DNA of 21,275 nucleotides from Gemmatimonadota bacterium (GTDB taxonomy: Bacteria; Gemmatimonadota; Gemmatimonadetes; Gemmatimonadales; Gemmatimonadaceae), in assembly GCA_016794735.1 (NCBI GenBank), contig JAEUJK010000607.1, forward strand, positions 1 to 21,275, read 5' to 3'. The notes under the pieces are model-generated. The model did no database searches. It was not told the DNA's origin and was given only the letters and a program-made list of their open reading frames with translations. Positions within the stretch are counted from its first letter, which is position 1. Every line of letters begins with the position of its first letter. The position numbers and the translations under genes were made by a program. Shown here piece by piece: positions 16,734-21,275 of the stretch.

Positions 16734-18533
16734 CTATTGGCGCGGGGGGCCGCCGCCGGGCGCGCCACCACCACCGCCACCCTGGGTGCCGCCCTGCGTG
16801 CTGCCCTGCTGGCGCTGCATCCCCGGCATGCCGCCGCCGGTCATCTGGCGGAAGCGCGCGTTGGAGGAGTCACGCGCGGCCTGGATGGCCGCGGTCGCGA
16901 GGAGCGCCACCTGGTCACCCTCGTTCAGCCCGGAGACCACCTCGGTGTAGTCGAAGTTGGCCGCGCCGAGGCGCACAACCTTTGGCGTGTAGGTCCCGTT
17001 GGCGACGACGAACACGACACCGGTGCGGGTGCGGACGCGGGTGGGGAACTCCCCGCCCTGCGTGGGCCGTGCTCCGCCCTGGCGACCACCGGCGGCCTGG
17101 CCGCCGTTAGGCGGCGTGGCGCCGGCCTGCTGGCCACCGCTGGGGGCCTGTCCCTGCTGCCCGGCGCCTCCCGGGCGCCCACCGCCCTGGCAACCGCGGG
17201 CCACCATGGCATCCACGCCGAGTTCGGCATACAGCTTCTGGGATTGCTCGCGCATCGCGGCAAAGTCCACCTGGCCGTCCATCATCTTCTGGCGCAGGTC
17301 GGCGAGCTGCTTGGCGACGGCCGGCTTCTTGGCCAGCGCGTCACGATACTTGGCGCAATCCGCTTCACTGGCCTGCGGCATCTGGCGTCCGCCACCACCC
17401 TGGCCGTTGGGGCGACCACCCTGGGGCGGCTGCAGGGCGACTTCGCCCGGCATCATGCGCATGCCGCGCGGCGGGCCGCCCATGTTCGGCAGGCCGGCTT
17501 CCGGTCCACCGCGGCGACCGCCACCCATGCCGCCCATCCCACCGAACTGCTGCATCTGCGCCTGGATCGAGGCGGTCACGCTGTCGGCGCTCAGGCCCAT
17601 CGCGCCGGCGAGCATCGGGGCCTCACGCGTGGTGCGGATCGCGTCGTTCGGGATCGCCAGCACATTCTCGCGACGCTCGACAAGCACGGCGGCCTCGCCG
17701 TTCATGCCCGGCTTCAGCAACCCTTCGCTGTTGTCCAGGTTGATCAGCACCGGGAACATCGTGACGCTCTGGTTCACGACGGCCTGGGGCTCGATCTTCT
17801 CGACGGTGCCGCGGAAGGGGCGATCGGGGAACGCGTCCACGGTGACGGTGGTCTGCTGGCCGGGGGTGACCTGGCCGATGTCCGTCTCATTGAACAAGGC
17901 GCGCATGCGCACCTTGGTGAGGTCCGCCATCTTGAGCAGGGTCGTGCCGCCGCCGACGCCACTGGTCGCCGACGTGATGACCTGGCCTAACGACACCGTC
18001 TTCTCGATGATCGTCCCGCTGTTCGGGGCGCGGACGGTCGCGTCGTCCAGGCGCTGCTGCGCGAGGTCGAGCGACGTGCGGGCACGGATCACGGCGGCCT
18101 GCGCGTTGGCGAAGTCCAGCACGGAGGTCTCGTGCTCCTGGGCGGTGATGATGCGCTGCCCGAAGAGGTCGTCGTTACGCTTCTTCTGCGCTTCCGACAC
18201 CTGGAGCCGGGCCTCGGCCGCATTCAGGTCGGCGCGTGCCTGGTCGAACTGGTTCTGCACGTCACGCGTCTCGAGCTGCACGAGCAGGTCGCCGCGCGCG
18301 ATCTTCGAGCCGGTTTCCACCGTCATCTGGACGATCTGGCCCGAGGACTTGGACTTCACCTCGACGACGTTGATTGGCTCGATCGAGCCGGACGCCGTGG
18401 CATCGAGCACGATGGTGCGGCGCGAGACCGCGGCCGTCGGGATGCTGATCTCCTGCACCTCCTCCTTCTTGCAGGCAGCGATGACGAGGCTGAGCAGGAG
18501 CAAACGTGATGTAGTCACGGACGAAACCGTCAT
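16734..18533 (-). CDS. MacA/HlyD-like periplasmic adaptor lipoprotein with large Gly/Gln-rich insert
   Basis: This 599-residue membrane-fusion protein is much longer than MacA (about 370). It has a lipoprotein signal (LVIAAC, Cys21) and a split lipoyl domain (about 55-90 and 168-190: SSGQIVQMTVETGSKIARGD, APNSGTIIEKTV). A coiled-coil hairpin (about 92-165) and a beta-barrel (about 205-290) follow. The membrane-proximal domain is interrupted after IPNDAIR (300) and resumes at RVRTRTGVVFVV (499). The insert of about 195 residues has Met/Gly/Pro-rich flanks around a helical segment framed by Cys393 and Cys448. The C-terminal tail (565-599) is again Gly/Gln-rich. It bridges the MacB-like permease to the TolC-like channel. 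The start ATG 18533 is 14 bases after the tolC-like stop, without a clear ribosome site. Confidence 0.9.
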   Translation of the reverse strand: MTVSSVTTSRLLLLSLVIAACKKEEVQEISIPTAAVSRRTIVLDATASGSIEPINVVEVKSKSSGQIVQMTVETGSKIARGDLLVQLETRDVQNQFDQARADLNAAEARLQVSEAQKKRNDDLFGQRIITAQEHETSVLDFANAQAAVIRARTSLDLAQQRLDDATVRAPNSGTIIEKTVSLGQVITSATSGVGGGTTLLKMADLTKVRMRALFNETDIGQVTPGQQTTVTVDAFPDRPFRGTVEKIEPQAVVNQSVTMFPVLINLDNSEGLLKPGMNGEAAVLVERRENVLAIPNDAIRTTREAPMLAGAMGLSADSVTASIQAQMQQFGGMGGMGGGRRGGPEAGLPNMGGPPRGMRMMPGEVALQPPQGGRPNGQGGGGRQMPQASEADCAKYRDALAKKPAVAKQLADLRQKMMDGQVDFAAMREQSQKLYAELGVDAMVARGCQGGGRPGGAGQQGQAPSGGQQAGATPPNGGQAAGGRQGGARPTQGGEFPTRVRTRTGVVFVVANGTYTPKVVRLGAANFDYTEVVSGLNEGDQVALLATAAIQAARDSSNARFRQMTGGGMPGMQRQQGSTQGGTQGGGGGGAPGGGPPRQ

Positions 18534-18547
18534 TGGGGGGAACCCGG

Positions 18548-19837
18548 TCAGGGGATGGTACGGCCGAGGAGAGCCTCGATCTGGGCCTTGGCCAGCCGGG
18601 CGTCGTAACGCGCCTGGATCAACGAAAAGCGCGCCTGGTTGAGGGTGCTCTGGGACGTGAGGACGTCGAGCAGGGTCGACGAGCCCAGGGCATACCGCTG
18701 GTTCTGCACGCGCAGGTCTTCCTCGCCGGCTTCCACCGAGGCGAGCTGGATCCCGATGCGGGCCTCGGCGAGGCGCAGGGAGCCGAGGAGCTGCGTCAGC
18801 TGCTGTTCCGCCGCGAGGCGCGCATCACGGAGCGACGCCTGGGCGTTGGTTTCGGCGATCGAGGCCCGCGCCTGGTTTTCCTCGCGCGACAGGCCGTTGA
18901 ACAACTGGTAATTGAAGTTGAGGCGCAGGGTCCGCAGGCTGCTGAACGGCCCGCCGGTGGGCGCGAACGCCTCGTCGGTGCGCTGGCCGCTGAAGCCGTA
19001 GCCGAGGCTGAGCGTGGGCCAGTAGCTGGTGCGTGCGGAGCGCCGCGCCTGCACCGTGGCGGCGAGCTGGTGGCGCGCCGCGACAATGCTGGGAGACTCC
19101 TCGAGCATGCGACGGATCTCGACCGAGTCGAGGCGGACCGGCGCGATGGCCGCGCCCTCCTCGCTCACGGCCGTCACGTCGTTGTTGGTCCCGACGATGC
19201 GCGAGAGGTTCGCCGCTGCAACGCGAATGTTGTTTTCCGCATTGAGGATCGAAAGCTGCGCGTTGCCGACGGCGATGACCGAACGGAGCGAGTCCGACTT
19301 GGTGGCGGCGCCGGCGGCGACGCGGGCACTGGCCACCTTGAGCTGCTGGTCGGCCTGCGCGAACTGGGCCTGCGCCGCGGCGCGCGATTCACGGGCCGCG
19401 AGGATGTTGAAGTACTGCTGGCTGACGTCGAGGGCCACGCGGTAGTCGGACAGCCGCACGCTCGCCTCGGCGGCATCCTGTTCCGCCTGCGCATTGCGCA
19501 GGTTGAAGAGCCGGCGGCCAGCGTCGAAAACCTCGAGGTTGGAGTTGAGGCCGCGCGAGAAGCTCCATGGCGTGGAGATCGGGACGAGGCGCCCGTTGGG
19601 GCCGAGGTTTTCGCCGTTCGAGCTGGAGGCACCTGCCGACATGCTGAACGTCGGCAGGAAGGTGCCGTAGGCCGTGCGCACGGCCGCGTCGCTCGCGCGG
19701 ACCTGGCCGCGCGCCGACACCGTCGAGGGAGAATTCAGCTGGGCGAGGCGGATGGCTTCTTCCAGCGTGATGGCGCGAGCGCCAGCCTGCGCCCCCACCA
19801 CCGCGGGAAACACGCCCAGGATCAGGAGTCGCTTCAT
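18548..19837 (-). CDS. TolC-like outer-membrane efflux protein
   Basis: This 429-residue protein of the TolC/OEP family forms the outer-membrane and periplasmic channel of a tripartite pump. It has a signal peptide (about 1-22), then LTLEEAI-type ITLEEAIRLAQLNSP, and two homologous halves with long Ala/Gln-rich helices. One runs SVRLSDYRVALDVSQQYFNI onward and the other AEQQLTQLLGSLRLAEARIG onward. Strand segments such as WSFSRGLNSNLEVFDAGRRL and LRLNFNYQLFNGLSREEN fit the barrel hairpins. The C-terminus has the family pattern YALGSSTLLDVLTSQSTLNQ and RYDARLAKAQIEALLG. Its ATG overlaps the upstream LTxxQ gene stop as ATGA, so its translation is coupled to a predicted sensor. The adaptor gene follows. 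Confidence 0.94.
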   Translation of the reverse strand: MKRLLILGVFPAVVGAQAGARAITLEEAIRLAQLNSPSTVSARGQVRASDAAVRTAYGTFLPTFSMSAGASSSNGENLGPNGRLVPISTPWSFSRGLNSNLEVFDAGRRLFNLRNAQAEQDAAEASVRLSDYRVALDVSQQYFNILAARESRAAAQAQFAQADQQLKVASARVAAGAATKSDSLRSVIAVGNAQLSILNAENNIRVAAANLSRIVGTNNDVTAVSEEGAAIAPVRLDSVEIRRMLEESPSIVAARHQLAATVQARRSARTSYWPTLSLGYGFSGQRTDEAFAPTGGPFSSLRTLRLNFNYQLFNGLSREENQARASIAETNAQASLRDARLAAEQQLTQLLGSLRLAEARIGIQLASVEAGEEDLRVQNQRYALGSSTLLDVLTSQSTLNQARFSLIQARYDARLAKAQIEALLGRTIP

Positions 19838-20211
19838 GCCTGCTCGCCGTCCTTCTTGGTGGAATCGCTCATTTCGAGGATCATCGCCTCGAACTCGGCG
19901 CGCTGACGCTCATCGAGCACGCCCCGCATGTGGTCGCGGGCCTCGAGCTTGATGCTATCCAGCTGTGGGCGGAGCGGGGCCATGGCCTGGCGGTACTGGT
20001 GCGAACGCAGGTCGAGGATGGAGTCCATCTGCGACCGCTGCGTCGGCGTGAGCTGCAGGCGGCGCGACATGACCTCGACCAGCGGGTTCTCGCCGCGGAC
20101 GATGCAGACCTTGTCGCGCTCCATGTAGCGGTTCGCGCTGAAGCCGAGGGCGCCCCCGGTGATGAACGCTCCGAGCAGGAACGCCAGCGCGACGTTTTTC
20201 TGTGCTTTCAC
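19834..20211 (-). CDS. Spy/CpxP/CnrX-like periplasmic LTxxQ sensor protein
   Basis: This 125-residue protein has an N-terminal membrane anchor or signal (about residues 6-25) and a periplasmic all-helical domain. The domain carries LTPTQ (54-58), the helix RSQMDSILDLRSHQYRQAM, then KLEARDHMRGVLDERQRAEF with a second LxxxQ (99-103). This is the pattern of the metal-resistance/Spy fold that includes CpxP, ZraP and CnrX. His71 and His94, with nearby Met and Asp, could bind metal (inference). GTG 20211 is supported by AGGGG 5 bases upstream, the best ribosome site in the operon. A longer in-frame reading exists but overlaps the upstream gene. It follows the putative anti-sigma gene by 8 bases and overlaps the tolC-like gene by 4. 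Confidence 0.82.
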   Translation of the reverse strand: MKAQKNVALAFLLGAFITGGALGFSANRYMERDKVCIVRGENPLVEVMSRRLQLTPTQRSQMDSILDLRSHQYRQAMAPLRPQLDSIKLEARDHMRGVLDERQRAEFEAMILEMSDSTKKDGEQA

Positions 20212-20219
20212 GAGGTCCC

Positions 20220-20597
20220 CTAGTGCGTGAGGAGATAACGGAGCGTCTTGTTGCGGTCCCGGTTGGGCGGGGCCACGACTTCCGACAGGAGCGGGATTTC
20301 CGCCGGGGTGTCGAGCAGTTCGCGCACGGCGAGGCGCTCCTGCGCGACGCGGGTCTGCCACGAGGCGACTGCCACCACGATGATCGCGGCGGCGGCGGCG
20401 GCCAATCCGTAGCGGGCCCAGCCCGACAGCCAGGCGGACCAGTCGCGGCCGCCTTCACCGCGCACGCGGGCCATCACGCGGGCTTCGAGTTGTTCCCAGT
20501 AGGTAGGATCGGTCGGCCCCGCATATCGCGCCACGAGCGTGCGGCGGATGAGGAGGTCGTCTCCCTCGGGGAATTGGGGATCGTGCGGCGAGGTCAT
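20220..20597 (-). CDS. Putative single-pass anti-sigma factor
   Basis: This 125-residue protein has about 60 N-terminal cytoplasmic residues, one membrane helix (about 63-80) and about 45 periplasmic residues. The cytoplasmic part holds YWEQLEARVMARVRG. There is no HxxxCxxC zinc motif, so it is not a ZAS-type anti-sigma factor and is closer in layout to small CnrY-like ones. The call rests on position: its ATG overlaps the ECF sigma stop as ATGA, and an LTxxQ sensor follows. The role would be to hold the sigma factor at the membrane until the sensor domain signals (inference). Sequence identity alone would not name it. Confidence 0.68.
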   Translation of the reverse strand: MTSPHDPQFPEGDDLLIRRTLVARYAGPTDPTYWEQLEARVMARVRGEGGRDWSAWLSGWARYGLAAAAAAIIVVAVASWQTRVAQERLAVRELLDTPAEIPLLSEVVAPPNRDRNKTLRYLLTH

Positions 20598-21205
20598 AAG
20601 TGACTCCTGATGCCACTGAGCGCCTGGCGGAGCCGGGCGCGTGCGTGATGCAGGTCTGAGCGGGCGGTGCCTTCGGGGATGCCGAGCATGTTCCCGATCT
20701 CGGCGTGCTTGAAGCCTTCGACATCGTGCAGGACGATCACCGACCGCTGCCGATCACCTAACGAAGCAAGGGCTTCGTCGAGGCGGCGGCGGAGTTCGTC
20801 CGATTCGGCGGGATCGCGGAACGGCGAGGCCATCGTGTCCGCCAGCGTGTCCGCGTCGCGCACCTTCTTGCGCCGCGTGATGTCGAGGGCGGCGTTGGCG
20901 ACGATCCGGTGGAGCCAGGCGCCGAAGGCCTGGTCCGGGATGAAGCGCTGCAGGGCGCGATAGGCGTGCAGGAACCCTTCCTGCACCGCGTCCTCCGCGT
21001 CCTCGTGGGTGAGGACGATGGCACGCGCGACGGCGTAGGCGCGACGCTGGTGGATGCGCACGAGCGCGGCGAACGCGTCGGCGTCGCCCCGCTGGGCGGC
21101 CACGACATGGCCCTGCTCCACCGAACGATCGGCCACCTCACCCACGAGATGCAGCCTCGGGGTGGAGGTCGGTTGGGGTGCCGCGGAGGCGAGGACAGGG
21201 GTCAC
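20594..21205 (-). CDS. ECF-type RNA polymerase sigma factor
   Basis: This 203-residue extracytoplasmic-function sigma-70 factor has domain sigma2 at about 40-112 (GDADAFAALV, HEDAEDAVQEGFLHAYRALQ, FGAWLHRIVANAALDITRR). Domain sigma4 lies at about 140-195 (LASLGDRQRSVIVLHDVEGF, HAEIGNMLGIPEGTARSDLH). Sigma3 is absent, as usual for the class. GTG 21205 is the first possible start, since an in-frame TGA lies three codons upstream, but it has no good Shine-Dalgarno site. The start overlaps the stop of a 9-codon reading frame. As first gene of a six-gene efflux operon it probably drives its own promoter, which must lie in or just beyond the last 70 bases of the window. Confidence 0.93.
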   Translation of the reverse strand: MTPVLASAAPQPTSTPRLHLVGEVADRSVEQGHVVAAQRGDADAFAALVRIHQRRAYAVARAIVLTHEDAEDAVQEGFLHAYRALQRFIPDQAFGAWLHRIVANAALDITRRKKVRDADTLADTMASPFRDPAESDELRRRLDEALASLGDRQRSVIVLHDVEGFKHAEIGNMLGIPEGTARSDLHHARARLRQALSGIRSHL

Positions 21206-21231
21206 GAGAGATCAGCGGGACAGTCCTCCAT
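21202..21231 (-). CDS. Possible 9-codon leader ORF overlapping the ECF sigma start
   Basis: ATG 21231 opens the frame MEDCPADLS, whose TGA overlaps the GTG start of the sigma gene as GTGA. The sigma start itself lacks a ribosome site, so coupling through this short frame is conceivable. No Shine-Dalgarno site precedes the ATG either. A chance frame this short is quite possible. Confidence 0.25.
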   Translation of the reverse strand: MEDCPADLS

Positions 21232-21275
21232 TGAACGCGGTCGTCGCTCCCAATGTTGATGAAACGTCACGCTAC

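Noticed and set aside
16999..18642. Plus-strand open frame of 547 codons opposite the adaptor gene
   Set aside because: Its composition is Arg/Pro/Ser-rich without domains, and it mirrors the codon pattern of the adaptor gene, which has lipoyl, coiled-coil and barrel motifs.
18533..19906. Plus-strand open frame of 457 codons opposite the tolC-like gene
   Set aside because: It is rich in Arg, Glu, Gly and His with no recognisable domain. The minus strand encodes a clear TolC family protein over the same bases. Long antisense frames are expected in such GC-rich DNA.

Overview
This 21.3 kb window is very GC-rich, densely packed chromosomal DNA from a diderm (outer-membrane) bacterium. Outer-membrane proteins (a TonB-dependent receptor, a TolC-like channel), secreted proteins cleaved before Gln (LAAQ, AAGQ), repeated use of GTG starts, weak Shine-Dalgarno sites, and the style of the PDZ and PadR proteins fit Gemmatimonadota best. 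That placement is inference, because there is no rRNA marker here. I see no tRNA, rRNA, CRISPR array, transposase, integrase or phage gene. I place 18 protein genes. No gap exceeds 300 bases.

Left part (1-9966). leuS (leucyl-tRNA synthetase) converges on a lipoprotein with two cupredoxin domains, with a perfect palindrome between them. Divergent from the lipoprotein runs a tight four-gene operon: an ornithine-cyclodeaminase-family reductase, a PLP-dependent threonine dehydratase-like lyase, a secreted SxxK serine hydrolase and a four-helix membrane protein. The first two genes overlap by 4 bases (GTGA), as do the last two (ATGA). The operon converges on an MbfA-like protein (ferritin-like domain plus VIT1/CCC1 transporter), and the two genes share the 8-bp palindrome TCAGCTGA as both stop codons. 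Divergent from that gene is an exported protein with two PDZ domains, ending at a good terminator.

Middle part (9967-15380). A ZnuD-like TonB-dependent receptor is followed 2 bases later by a 98-residue membrane protein. On the other strand lie a Kup potassium transporter and, upstream of it, a PadR-family repressor. The padR promoter region carries 13-bp-period direct repeats that look like its operator.

Right part (15442-21205) is one six-gene operon on the minus strand. The order is ECF sigma factor, single-pass putative anti-sigma factor, Spy/CpxP/CnrX-like LTxxQ protein, TolC-like outer-membrane factor, MacA-like adaptor lipoprotein and MacB-like permease, ending at a strong terminator. 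The order mirrors the cnr (cobalt-nickel) layout of a sigma/anti-sigma/sensor module followed by a tripartite pump, but the pump is an ABC-type MacB permease instead of an RND protein. The ATPase that such a permease needs is absent. The adaptor carries a nested insert of about 195 residues. This is the strongest candidate for an undescribed system.

Across the window the 7-mer CGTTAGG occurs 12 times (both strands), and every in-frame TTA leucine codon I could find lies inside it. This suggests a genome-wide DNA-level motif. Several loci (cupredoxin, MbfA-like, ZnuD-like receptor, CnrX-like sensor) point to metal handling, but no metal can be assigned from sequence alone.
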